Source: Lithodes maja (taxonomy: Eukaryota > Arthropoda > Malacostraca > Decapoda > Lithodidae). Taken from it: a stretch of 64,000 nucleotides of DNA. Location: assembly GCA_037953745.1 (NCBI GenBank), contig JBAKBP010000785.1, positions 26,001 through 90,000 on the forward strand, given 5' to 3'. Within the stretch, counting starts at the first letter, position 1, and the number at the start of each line of letters is the position of its first letter. Positions 1 through 8,636 of this stretch are shown piece by piece. Position numbers and translations under genes: made by a program. The notes below the pieces were generated by a model. The model ran no database searches. It worked only from the letters and a program-made list of their open reading frames with translations, and was not told the origin of the DNA.

Positions 1-665
1 GGGGCGGCAGGGGCGGCAGGGGCGGCAGCGGCAGCCGGGCCAGGGGCGGCGGCTGGTGGTGGTGGTGGTGGTAGGGGCACTGTGGCTGGCGTACGGGATC
101 TCTTCCCTACGCCCGTGCCTTTCATTTGTCCTGCCCCCGCAGGTTCTGCAGCCCTAGGGCGGCCTCCTGTGTCGCTGGTACCGGTGGCAGGGGTGGCAGG
201 GGCAGCAGGGGCGGCAGGGGCAGCCGGGCCAGGGGCGGCTGGTGGTGGTGGTGGTGGTAGGGGCACTGTGGCTGGCGTACGGGATCTCTTCCCTACGCCC
301 GTGCCTTTCATTTTTCCTGCCCCCGCAGGTTCTGCAGCCCTAGGGCGGCCTCCTGCATCGCTGGTACCGGTGGCAGGGGTGGCAGGGGTGGCAGTGGTGG
401 TAGTGGTGGTGGTAGTGGTTGTTGCAGTGGCCTGGGTCGTGGTGGCAGTGTCACGAAAGACCAATGACCTCTGTGCCATTGCCCTGCTTGCACGTGTTTT
501 CCGTGCTTTGGGTGCTGGTGTTTCGTCCTCCGAGCTGTAGGGCGTGTCGTACTGGTAGCTAGGGTCTTTGGCAGCCACCCTCTGCCTTCCACGGCGGCTA
601 ACACCACCAGAAGGAGGGCTGGTTGTGTCATCAGGGAGCGAGCGTGAGGGACGTGTGGGCTCCAT
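1..665 (-). CDS. piggyBac-like transposase, N-terminal low-complexity region (partial)
   Basis: The ATG at 663-665 begins MEPTRPSRSLPDD and the frame stays open to the left edge, where the gene is cut off. It is the N-terminal region of the transposase seen complete in A2 and A3. It has a serine/threonine-rich start, a short acidic stretch (YSSEDE), a Thr-rich run, then Pro/Ala-rich low complexity with basic patches such as GVGKRSRTP. No catalytic residues lie in this part. Unlike A2 and A3, this copy carries a 186-bp (62-codon) in-frame tandem duplication of the GGRPRAAEPAGAG...PPPPPPA segment. Assignment rests on near identity to A2 and A3, whose downstream parts show the DDD core. Confidence 0.85.
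   Translation of the reverse strand, partial: MEPTRPSRSLPDDTTSPPSGGVSRRGRQRVAAKDPSYQYDTPYSSEDETPAPKARKTRASRAMAQRSLVFRDTATTTQATATTTTTTTTTTATPATPATGTSDAGGRPRAAEPAGAGKMKGTGVGKRSRTPATVPLPPPPPPAAPGPAAPAAPAAPATPATGTSDTGGRPRAAEPAGAGQMKGTGVGKRSRTPATVPLPPPPPPAAAPGPAAAAAPAAPAA
38..385. repeat. 186-bp in-frame tandem duplication inside transposase N-terminus
   Basis: The motif AGGGGCACTGTGGCTGGCGT occurs at 73 and again at 259, a period of 186 bp, with matching sequence on both sides. A2 and A3 have one copy. The length is a multiple of three, so the minus-strand reading frame is preserved. The two units differ at a few positions. Confidence 0.85.
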
Positions 666-825
666 GACTAGTGCGTGGTTACTGGCGCGGTGGTGCTTGC
701 ATGAGTGCGGGGCGAGCGTTTGGCGGGGTGGTGTCGAGAGTTGACATGTAGTACTATACCCACACCAATTTTCAGCCGCCTGGCTATAAACGCGCGGTTT
801 TGGTACGCGTTCAAAAGCTCTGCTC

Positions 826-2835
826 TTAACCCTCCGACCCCGGCTAGGGAATATCGTGACTGTACTGTGTGTCCGCGGGTTTTCAGGAATTTTGGTCCCT
901 GTTGATTCACATGTTACTCCTGAAATACATTACACAAAGTTATAAAAAAAACAGAAAAATGTAGCACAAACCTTCATGTGTAGAATGCCGTTGAGTAGAG
1001 GTCTCTAGCCCAAGTGATTGCATAATGGTGAGCGCGGGAAGTGGAGTGATTTTTATGCGTGAAAATCATCCCGCGTTCGGATGCGTCGCCTTTGCCCAGG
1101 CCCCGGCTCGGCTAACCTACTGTTTTCTTAGCCACTCGTCGCGCAAAACCTTTTACCTCCCGGAGGCGATTTTATGTATTGATAGTGATGTTATTATAGT
1201 TATTTGGAGTCCAATTATATAAAATATGTTTATTAGGCTATGATTGTAACAAATATTTCACATTTTCACTCGATACCGTAGTTTTTATGAGTAATTGAGG
1301 TAGGTTATTGTTATATTAGGCACTGATTATTCGTTATCACAGGTGTTTATTATACTTTGGCCATCTAATATTATGTCATGTGTCACTTTCACTTAGTTAT
1401 ATGCTTTGTAAACGTTTTATATACAATTTATTGTGTCTTTTTTCACTTATTTATATATGTTTTCATAATACATGATTTTTTTATCACAATACACCTGTAC
1501 ATTGTTTTATTTCCACTTGTTGCCTATATACATACATATTGTCAGTCTTTGGTACTTTCACTATGATTATTAGTTAGTACTCCTGCTTGCTGTGGTATTC
1601 AGCAAAGCACGGTATAGTACATAGTGACACCTGGCACTCCACACACTGCATGGTGGTCTTTTTGTGCTTCCTCGGCCTCACCTGGCTGTTCCAGCAGACA
1701 TGGCACCGCCTTCTGCTAATGGTGACTCCATCTCGTTCCAGAGGCAGGTAACAGAGCTTGTGCACATTTAGATACTGTGCACACTGCAGGCGGTCCTGAA
1801 CGGGGCGCCCAGGTTGTGCCACTGCCCTCTGTGGAGCTAGAGCGGGGGCAGCACGCCCACGAACTTTGGCGGCGCGCACCCTAGGGCGGCCAGGAGCGCG
1901 ACGGCGCCCAGGCCCAGCCCGGCGGCCAGCCCGGCGGCCAGGGCGGCCAGGAGCACGACGGCCCTGGGCAAAGCGTCTGGGTTGAGGGTCGTCGATGTCC
2001 ATAAAGTCGTCGTCATCGTCGTTGTCGTCAGAGCCGTCATCTTGCCCTGACGGTGGACCCAGGTAATCATGGCCAGAGTCATCTGTGAGGTGCCCTTCTT
2101 CTTCAGAGCCCCCCTCATAATCTCGCGGGGAACGAATGATGCGTGGGCGGCGTGTAGGTCGGCGAGGTGGGGAAGGAGTGGGTAAATAGGCCGAAAGTGG
2201 GGGGTCCTCAACCCTAGGGAGTGCTGGTGGTGGTGGGGAAGAATGGCGGGAGCCTGGGGCAACTTGGGTGGCGTGGGTAGATAAGGAAGACAATGGCGGG
2301 TCAACCTCAGCCTCCCGCTCAGCCTCACTATCATCACTTTCATCGTCATGGTCAAATCCACTAAAAAAGGCGTATCTTTCATGGATTTCGTCTAGATCGT
2401 CAAAATCTTCACTATAGTGAGACTGATAAGACTCGGAGCTATCACTACCCAACTCATCAACACTATTTTGGCCTTCACCACGTTCATAACTCCTCAAAGC
2501 TATCTCAATACCTCCGGGAGTCAACGCATCTTGTACGTGCCTTTGCGTTAGGGCGCGACGAACATGGGCAGGCGTCGAAGGGAGCGTAGAATCGGACACA
2601 AGGGAATAACTTTTTGGGCTAGTATCCATGTTGGCGGCAGGGTAGAGACTGTTTTGGTGGCGTACATGCTGTCTGGTGGCGTCGCCTAGCGACGCCTGGT
2701 GACCACGGAGCGAAATTTTTACGCGCGCCATTCGAAAAGCACTCACGCAAGCAATGGTACAGTGGTGTACCACCCGGGTTCCTCGGGCCAAAAAAAAATG
2801 GTACACACGTGTACCACCCGGGGTCGAAGGGTTAA
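826..2835 (-). mobile_element. piggyBac-like family B, copy B1 (about 2.0 kb, internally deleted)
   Basis: The element is bounded by TTAA at 826-829 and 2832-2835. Its ends are inverted: TTAACCCTCCGACCCCGG on the left and CCGGGGTCGAAGGGTTAA on the right. It sits in a TTAA inside the right terminus of A1, which continues directly beyond 2835. Internally it holds one minus-strand reading frame (1574-2629) with piggyBac-type N- and C-terminal regions but no DDD core. The left subterminal sequence is also present, inverted, at the right end of B2 (about 49794-50758). Confidence 0.85.
1574..2629 (-). CDS. piggyBac-like protein lacking the DDD catalytic core (about 351 aa)
   Basis: I chose the ATG at 2627-2629 (MDTSPKSYSL) because upstream codons cross into the terminal inverted repeat. 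Residues about 55-140 are strongly acidic and Ser-rich (DELGSDSSESYQSHYSEDFDD), as in piggyBac transposase N-termini. A second acidic run (DDNDDDDDFMDIDD) is followed by an Arg/Gly/Pro-rich tract made by GC-rich tandem repeats. The C-terminus has the cysteine-rich domain (CHVCWN...CVECQVSLC...CF..YHSKQEY) that in piggyBac proteins binds the transposon ends. The roughly 300-400 residues holding the catalytic aspartates are missing, so it cannot catalyse transposition. The frame is open throughout. It could be a simple internal-deletion derivative or an end-binding repressor; the second idea is inference. Confidence 0.75.
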   Translation of the reverse strand: MDTSPKSYSLVSDSTLPSTPAHVRRALTQRHVQDALTPGGIEIALRSYERGEGQNSVDELGSDSSESYQSHYSEDFDDLDEIHERYAFFSGFDHDDESDDSEAEREAEVDPPLSSLSTHATQVAPGSRHSSPPPPALPRVEDPPLSAYLPTPSPPRRPTRRPRIIRSPRDYEGGSEEEGHLTDDSGHDYLGPPSGQDDGSDDNDDDDDFMDIDDPQPRRFAQGRRAPGRPGRRAGRRAGPGRRRAPGRPRVRAAKVRGRAAPALAPQRAVAQPGRPVQDRLQCAQYLNVHKLCYLPLERDGVTISRRRCHVCWNSQVRPRKHKKTTMQCVECQVSLCTIPCFAEYHSKQEY

Positions 2836-2895
2836 GAGTCTCCCCGCAGTGCGCCGGGGGAACTCTTATGAGTCTCCCCGCAGCTCCCGGGTTAA
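2832..2895. repeat. terminal module of family A (A1 right end beyond B1)
   Basis: A 64-bp TTAA-to-TTAA segment with two GAGTCTCCCCGCAG repeats. It matches the right end of A3 (60066-60138) and, in reverse complement, the left end of every complete MITE-1 copy. It is the piece of A1 cut off by the B1 insertion. Confidence 0.8.
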
Positions 2896-3341
2896 ACACA
2901 CTGAGGAGCCCATTTACGTGTGTCCTAGATCACGTAACATCTGTCTAACAAAAAGAATGCCAGAAAAGCCGAAACGAACCTAAAACAGGGTGAATTGAAG
3001 GAGCACAACAAAAGCGGACTCAACAATGGCAACGCGTGAAAAAATGATAACAAGAGAGGGTCGCTTCTGCGCACGTTCGACAGGGATCTGCGCATTACGG
3101 AACACGGGATGGGCCTTGAGCGGTAACTAAGGTAAACCCCTTTTTCTTCTCTTCTATGCTTTTTTCACCTTCGGTGGTAGTTTTGGTTAATGTACAACGT
3201 CTCCTAGAGCAAGATAAGGAGTAGACTCTAGACGTTTTCTTTTTAACCGCGGTTGGAATGACTACATAGCAGTCAAAATAGACAAGTCGTCATTGCAATT
3301 AGGTTAATAGCCTTGACGTTGGATTTGCCAAGACTACTAAC
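2896..3341. other. unassigned DNA
   Basis: No convincing coding frame and no repeat that I could pair elsewhere in the window. It is the flank of A1 (TTAAACACACTGAGG...) and leads into the T-rich part of a MITE-1 copy. Confidence 0.5.
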
Positions 3342-3875
3342 AAATAATATTTTTTTTATTTTTATTTTTTTATTTTTTATTTTTTTTTGGCCCCTGGGCC
3401 ATGCAAAATCTCAGTCCTCTACCTCCCCTCCTTCCCCACTTTCCTCCTCTCCTTCAGTTATCACCTATTTTCCCTGTTATTCCCTTATTCTGAGGTATAT
3501 TTTCGTGCTAACATTAGCGAGTTGCAAGCAGGGTGTTGTCATCACTGATGGCAAGCGAGTGCAAGAGAGAGAGAGAGAGTATCGATCGACTGTGTCTCAG
3601 TGGCCTTGGGGGAAATTGGCGGGAAAGCAGGTTGCCTCACCCATACATTATACAACTCGCGGGCTATATCTCCGATTTTGACCATCCAAACGCTGTTTTT
3701 ACTCGTTTTATTGTTGTTTCAGGTTAATACCTTTATAATCAACCCATAATAGGCGCATATGGATAAGTATTAATGCTATTAATGGCACAATGAATATTTT
3801 AGTGACGGAAACACCTCAAATACGTCAGCACAGGGGGACGTTTCCAATTACCCCCATGCGCACTTCAGAGGTTAA
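3342..3875 (+). mobile_element. MITE-1 copy, left-truncated
   Basis: It contains the MITE-1 signature: an A/T-rich run, TTGGCCCCTGGGCCATGC, a (GA)n microsatellite, an internal TTAA and the right terminus CGCACTTCAGAGG-TTAA at 3872-3875. The left terminal module (CCCGGGAACTGCGGGG) is absent, and unrelated sequence joins at about 3342. It does not code for protein. Confidence 0.8.
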
Positions 3876-4527
3876 GGGAAAAACTGACGAATTACACTTT
3901 AAAAACAAATTTACAGAACACTAAGACACTGCAGCTATAGAGCCGAGGTTCGTATGATACGAACAAACGAGATAAAACATAATAGTTAGAGGCTCTGTGG
4001 AAAGTGGCTTCTTGAATGGCACGTTCGTAGGCCAGCCAGACGAAAGATCTTACTTCACAGGCTTACAAGTAAAAATTTGTCCATATACATACTTTCTTAG
4101 ACGCATATACTATTACAACTGCACAAAAACTCACTATGGACAAAAATTTTGCGTCGAAGAGGGGCTATATAAACACTGTGGTGGAGATAAGTAAACTTTG
4201 TCTGCCTCCTATGGCCTACGGACGAGAGAGGCCAGTTCAAGGTCAGCTGGGATATCAGGGCATGCTCATGGGAACAGAGGAAGACCTGAATGCGCAAGTG
4301 GCGCGGTATTCGAACTGTACTATTCCTTTTCCTTTTATTTTTCACTTTTCAGTGGCTCCGTCTCAATGACGTACCTTAGGAATGATTAAGGGGTACCCCC
4401 TAAGAAGATATTGGTTCTCTACCGTAGTGATCAGGATTAACCCGGGCTCAGAGGAGCCCGGAACGAGGCCATATTACCATAGGCTCTTACGTCATTGACG
4501 TAAGGAGCCACCAATAAATCAAAGGCT
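3876..4527. other. unassigned DNA with short palindromes
   Basis: No supported gene. Two small inverted repeats are visible near the end: CCGGGCTC..GAGCCCGG at about 4441-4463 and GGCTCTTACGTC/GACGTAAGGAGCC at about 4482-4510. The function is unknown. Confidence 0.5.
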
Positions 4528-5013
4528 TTAACCCTCCAGCCCCGGCTATGTATTCCATATATATTCCAAAAACCCGGGGGTTTTGGCCGAAAAACGTCTA
4601 CGCCTAGGCTACCGTATGTTTGTTATTTTGACTGCTTCCACATTTCCGCGCATCCCCAAGCGTAGATGTGTTTCGTACCTGTAGAATGGCGTTAAGTAGA
4701 GCTCTCTAAGTCAACTGGTTCAATTGTGATGATGATTTCATTGGAGATAACTTTGTGGCAAAAACAGCCACTTTACACTACTTTTCGCTACTTAACAATA
4801 ACATACAGGCACACACGAACAAGCGACGCACTCCTTTTTGTGGTCGGAGATGCGCGGCGTTGGTCCAGCCGGCTGTTGTTTACATGCGTCGGACGGACGC
4901 CTCGCACACCAAGCTTACAGGCTTTCAAGCTGCCGGAGCCTCAGAGCCCTACCGGGTAGTGCAGGTTTTTTTTTTATGGGTTTCTCAGAGCCCAACCGGG
5001 TCTGGAGGGTTAA
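4528..5013 (+). mobile_element. MITE-2 copy (TTAA, 486 bp)
   Basis: It is bounded by TTAA at 4528-4531 and 5010-5013, with inverted ends CCCTCCAGCCCCGG and CCGGGTCTGGAGGG. It is similar along its length to the copies at 22714-23198 and (minus) 63202-63689. It has no coding capacity. The terminal sequence resembles the family B ends (B2 right end CCGGGTCTGGAGGGTTAA), so a family B transposase is the probable mobiliser. Confidence 0.85.
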
Positions 5014-5752
5014 AGTATCCCTAATAGGCTCAAAATGGCGTCATATGTCAGAGAGGGTTAATTGTATACTAATTGTGTAATAAATATGTGTTATATTTAT
5101 TTATTGACATGCTCTTATGTAGATTGACCATTTAAGCTAGTAGTTTTCGTATATAATTGAAGAATAGAGGCCTGTAAGGGGGTTTTCAGTAACTGTTCAT
5201 CCAACCGCCAGTCCCCCTCAGTCAGTGGTTAAGAAATGGCCGACTTTCGGTCTCCTCATGTTTGGTTTGCAAGTTTTACATTTTAATTACAAGCTAATAT
5301 GGAGAATATAGCTTCAGTATCAGCATTTCCACACATGATTTACAATTGTGAATAACTGAACGTCTTATATGAGTCGGATATGACGAGGAGCTGCTTAAAA
5401 TGGCGAAAATTGGAAAATATAGAAACGATTCTGATGGCCTTACAGCGACCTGTTGATAAGTATTCGAATTACGTATTATTATGTGTCATTTGTACAAAAT
5501 ATGCATATGTATGCAAAGCTGAAGACTTTCTGAATCATATATAGGTGTTTAAGGAAAGATCTAAGTTAAATTACCAATGTTATAAGTGTGGTACTGCAAT
5601 GCGGAACGAAAGCACTCATTTCTATCCACCGCTAAATTCGCCTTTTCGCGCCAACTTCAAGAAGATTCATCATGTTATTACATGGCTGCCGTAAGCCGAT
5701 TCTAGTGTTTCAAGTGACTTATGAATAGTTTAGAGTATGCTCTTTTACGAAT
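5014..5752. other. unassigned AT-rich DNA
   Basis: AT-rich, with no supported coding frame, RNA gene or repeat pair that I could find. Confidence 0.45.
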
Positions 5753-6215
5753 AGTCTATACGGTAAATTTCTATAAGTGCACCTATACAAGCTAAAACAA
5801 ATATTATTGTATTTAACAGGAAGATACGACGAGGTAAGTGATGTGGTATAGGTGGCAATATGAGGAAATGGATTATAAGGACATTCCGTCCCCTCTGACA
5901 AATGTGATGTGACACAGATTTTACAATGTTTCAGAGAGACATTAGCCTAACCTAACAACCTTACCTAACCTATCCTAGTATTATGGGTGGGGGCTGCCGC
6001 CCCCACACCCCCGCTGGTTGGGTAAAACGGTAGAAATCCAGTTGGGGTGGAGTGAGTAACCGTAGATTTTCGTATGGGGGTCAGAGTGGACGGAATGCCC
6101 TTATAATCTATTTCCGCATATTGCCACCTATACCACATCACTTACTTCGTCGCACCTTCCTGCTATATATTTAGCTCGTATAGGTGCACTTATGGAATAA
6201 TTCCGAATATACCAA
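5753..6215. mobile_element. foldback (long inverted repeat) element
   Basis: An arm at about 5753-5905 is matched in reverse complement by about 6085-6215. Both carry TAAGTGCACCTATA, AGTGATGTGGTATAGGTGGC and GGCATTCCGTCC-type blocks, with scattered mismatches. The roughly 180-bp loop has TAACC-rich sequence (CCTAACCTAAC) and a GC-rich palindrome GGGGGCTGCCGCCCCC. No target duplication is obvious, and there is no coding capacity. It could be a foldback MITE or an inverted duplication. Confidence 0.75.
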
Positions 6216-6661
6216 TGAAAGTTGTATACAAAAGTTTTTATATGCGTAATGTGCAAATGAAAATCGGTGTTTTCCTTGACCGACGGTACTTAGGAGTTTT
6301 ACCCTATTTTTTTTTCCCAAGGATAAAAATTAGGCTATATAGCAATGAAGCATAGCCTACAGTATAATGGTAGGAACCCCAAACTAATTTTATAAATTTG
6401 TTACCTATATTGTTGCGAATTCTAAATATTTACCGCCATGTTTACTAATAAAAACAGAATTTATCCAGTTTAACACCGGGTCGAAACTATCGATATATTA
6501 TACTATCGATATATTATATAGGCAAATATATTCGTTATGTCATGTACCGTACTTCATTGACATAAATGTCCAAACCGTCGGTAATTCATTATAATATACG
6601 CCCTAAATAACTAACAAAAACTCCAAGGATGTAGTATCCGGGCTACGGTCGTCATGTTTAC
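6216..6661. other. unassigned AT-rich DNA
   Basis: No gene seen. It contains a short direct repeat TATCGATATATTATA at about 6488-6520 and a TTAACACCGGG motif at about 6470, which recurs inverted at about 22524 and may be the end of another TTAA element. Confidence 0.4.
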
Positions 6662-6744
6662 CTTTTTTTTTTTTTTTTTTTTTTTTTAAGGAGACAATGA
6701 ACGGAGGAAGGAAAAACACAGATAAAACAAAAAGGTCCATGTGC

Positions 6745-8625
6745 CTAAAGGCATCCTCCATTCATAAAATGTTTGTAACAACTGGATTTAAACATTTGTA
6801 GATTGTAAGTTTGTGGAAAGCAATTCGAGGGAAGTGAATTCCAAAGAGTAGTAGCTCTGGGGATAAATGAATTCTGATAAGCAGAAGTTCTGCATTGTGG
6901 AGGAGAAAGTGTAAATTCATGGGCGCTCTCAGCTGCCCTAGTTCTACGGGGAAAGATGTGGAGAGGCGGCACAATTGAAGCAAGTTCCTCGGAACAATTG
7001 CTGTGAAAATATCTGTAGAATAATGCAAGGGATGCAACGTTTCTTCGTATGGATAATGTAGGAAGGTCCTGTGTGATTGCAGGGTTATTGATTAATCTAA
7101 TAGCTTTATTTTGAATTTTGTCCAACTGCCTCAATGCAACCACTCCACTTCCACCCCACAGAGGTGAACAGTAATCCATCTGAGAACGCACATGACTTTT
7201 ATATATCACGGCCAACCGCTCGTCAGTGAAGAATTCTCGAACTCTGTACAGGAGTCCCAGTTTTTTAGAGGCATTCTTAGCAATGCTTCTAACATAATGT
7301 GTCCAGCTCAAGTTAGTAGTTAATGTTACACCGAGAATGTCAATACTAGGGGAAGTGGGAATATTTACATCATTAAAAAATATATGGGAGTCAGTGAGAT
7401 TCTGTCGGTTAGAAAATTGAATGTACTTGGTTTTCTGTGCATTAAAGGAAACTAGATTCTTTTGTCCCCATCCATTAATTCTAGAAAGGTCCTGGTTCAG
7501 AGAAATTGCAGTGTTTATTTTTGAATTTATAAGATCGGGTTGGGTGACAGAATTGGTAAATGTGAAGGAACTGTGGAGTGTTGAGTCATCTGCGTAGGAA
7601 TGTATTGGATTATGAGTGGTAGATATGAGATCATTGATATGAATGAGGAACAGAATTGGGGCCAAAACTGATCCCTGGGGAACACCAGCATTTATTGAGT
7701 GAAATTGAGAATAAAGGCCATCTACCATTACACGTATTTTTCTGTTATGAAGATAAGAAGAAATTAGTGGAACTAATGATGCAAGGCCGTAGTGTGACAT
7801 CTTCGACAATAAGGATTGATGCCAGACTCTATCAAATGCCTTTGATATATCCAGTGCTATTGTATGTGTTTCACCATGTTGGTCTGTAGCTTGGTTGACT
7901 TGATGCGTAAGAAGGCAAAGCATGTCTGCAGTTGATCGACATCGTCTAAAACCCATTGCCTATCACTGATTAATTTATTATTCTCAAGATGCTTAATTAT
8001 GTGATTATTTAATATAATTTCAAAGACTTTACCAAGAGTGGAAGTTATAGCTATTGGTCTGTAGTTTGATGGATCTGAAGAGGCACCTTTTTTAGGAACT
8101 GATGGATGTTTGCTTCTTTCCAGGGTACTGGGAAGCATGAGGTATGAGTACACAGACGGAAAATTTTTGCCAATACAGGAGCGAGCACCAAGGAGCAATT
8201 CTTAAGTACTATTGGGAGGAATTTCATCTGGACCAGGAGCCTTATCTACCGAGAGATTCTGCAAAATAGTTTTGACATGTCTGGTGTGGATTCTTAAGTG
8301 AGGGAATTTCAGGCGAATTAAAATTAAGTACAGGGACATCTTGATTTATTTCATCTAAGGTTGAGTTGGTGGAGAAAATATCCGCAAGAAGGTTAGCTTT
8401 ACCTCGTGGGTCACTTACAAGATTGCCAGTCGGAGATTTTAATGGTGGAATGGATGAAGCAGTAGTGAAGTTGGATTTAAATGAGTTAAGAGTAGACCAA
8501 AATATTTTGTTATCATTTGGAATTATTTAGAAGTTTATTTGCCTGCTTGTGGAGAAAGTTTGATTTAGTTAGGTTTATACAGTTTTGGCATGATTTCTGA
8601 TATTTCTAAAGTAATTAAAGGCTTC
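6745..8625 (-). pseudogene. LINE B ORF2, reverse transcriptase and C-terminal part
   Basis: This encodes the RT that would copy the element RNA at a nicked target. Visible RT motifs are YRPIAITSTLGKVFE, ALDISKAFDRVWH, INAGVPQGSVLAPILF and the active site SYADDSTL. These are followed by FNAQKTKYIQFS, the thumb, and the C-terminal CSPLWGGS..LDKIQNKAIRLI region, ending MNGGCL at 6745. The frame is open from 7956 to 6745. Upstream (7956-8625) it is broken by frameshifts and stops, for example between DRQW and the RT finger region and at ESLGR-stop. The 5' side continues at 11813 beyond LINE C. Not functional as it stands. Confidence 0.9.
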
Positions 8626-8636
8626 ATGTGTTTTTG
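8626..8636. repeat. target-site duplication of LINE C (left copy)
   Basis: ATGTGTTTTTG at 8626-8636 is repeated exactly at 11802-11812, immediately after the (ATAG)n tail. The two copies flank LINE C, and the sequence belongs to LINE B. Confidence 0.9.

Larger units (their letters stand above)
1..2895 (-). mobile_element. piggyBac family A, copy A1 (right part, runs off left edge), carrying nested B1
   Basis: Only the right-hand part of this DNA transposon is in the window. The transposase start lies at 665 on the minus strand. Outward from it the sequence matches A2 and A3 up to GCTCTGCTC-TTAA at 826-829. There the element is interrupted by B1 (826-2835) and resumes at 2832 with TTAAGAGTCTCCCCGCAG, ending at CTCCCGGG-TTAA (2892-2895). 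A3, which has no insertion at this place, reads straight across and supplies the uninterrupted reference. The end carries two direct copies of GAGTCTCCCCGCAG, plausible transposase-binding subterminal repeats. Confidence 0.8.

Noticed and set aside
82..540. Plus-strand Gly/Ala/Val-rich frames opposite the piggyBac N-termini (also 18584-19516 and 58943-59788)
   Set aside because: They are antisense readings of the Pro/Ala/Thr low-complexity tract, with no independent start context or domain.
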